From Kiritimatiellia bacterium (GTDB lineage Bacteria > Verrucomicrobiota > Kiritimatiellia > RFP12 > UBA1067), in contig JAEDMC010000028.1 of NCBI GenBank assembly GCA_016303225.1, positions 1 to 20,871 on the forward strand: a stretch of DNA of 20,871 bases, written 5' to 3'. This document shows positions 20,871-20,871 of this stretch, piece after piece. A program made the translations under genes and the position numbers. The notes below the pieces were generated by a model. It was not told the origin of the DNA. It did not search any database and saw only the letters and a program-made list of their open reading frames with translations. Position 1 is the first letter of the stretch, and the number at the start of each line of letters is the position of its first letter.

Positions 20871-20871
20871 G

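Overview
This is a GC-rich bacterial chromosome segment packed with housekeeping genes. The most likely source is a Gram-negative member of the PVC superphylum, in the Kiritimatiellota/Lentisphaerae/Verrucomicrobia part. The reasons are a remnant division and cell-wall cluster (murC-murB, ddl, ftsQ, ftsA, ftsZ), an LptA/OstA-like outer-membrane biogenesis protein, secreted glycan-degrading enzymes with a LamG-type protein, and a GspF/PilC membrane protein. This placement is an inference from gene content, not a phylogeny.

Left part, minus strand, 6400 down to 1: an extended -10 promoter drives a 15-codon leader ORF coupled by a GTGA overlap to a MurC-MurB fusion. A 35-codon ORF follows, then an exported GH2 beta-galactosidase, a decayed acetyl-xylan-esterase fragment, and an exported LamG-domain protein that runs off the window edge. 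Centre, plus strand, 6418 to 12331: ddl-ftsQ-ftsA-ftsZ-mutL with overlapping or nearly touching ends, probably one transcript from a promoter only about 20 bp from the divergent murCB promoter. Right part, minus strand, 20870 down to 12341: lptA-like, topA, xerC/D; then gspF/pilC and an unrecognised gene; then metK-hemW. mutL and hemW converge tail to tail with 9 bp between them. No intergenic stretch exceeds 300 bases, and no tRNA, rRNA, CRISPR array or insertion sequence was seen.

The genes cover peptidoglycan precursor synthesis (MurC, MurB, Ddl), divisome assembly (FtsQ, FtsA, FtsZ), envelope transport (LptA-like), chromosome topology and segregation (TopA, Xer), mismatch repair (MutL), SAM supply (MetK) and heme handling (HemW).

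Three things stand out. (1) Degenerate short tandem arrays, mostly with an 8-nt unit and also 6, 7 and 9 nt, sit in frame inside lacZ, murCB, ddl, mutL and hemW. Related CAnTCGAA units, including an identical 14-mer, occur in both murCB and mutL, so this looks like a dispersed repeat system that enters essential genes at loops and linkers. (2) FtsZ has a changed tubulin signature and a T7 catalytic loop lacking the key aspartate, yet keeps the FtsA-binding tail. (3) Several core enzymes are remodelled: MurB is shortened inside a MurC fusion, MutL endonuclease motifs are degenerate, and the TopA tail is built of LSxRQ-type repeats instead of zinc fingers. All five promoters I could identify are extended -10 type (TGnTATAAT or TGnTATACT) without a recognisable -35, and two of them predict leaderless mRNAs.
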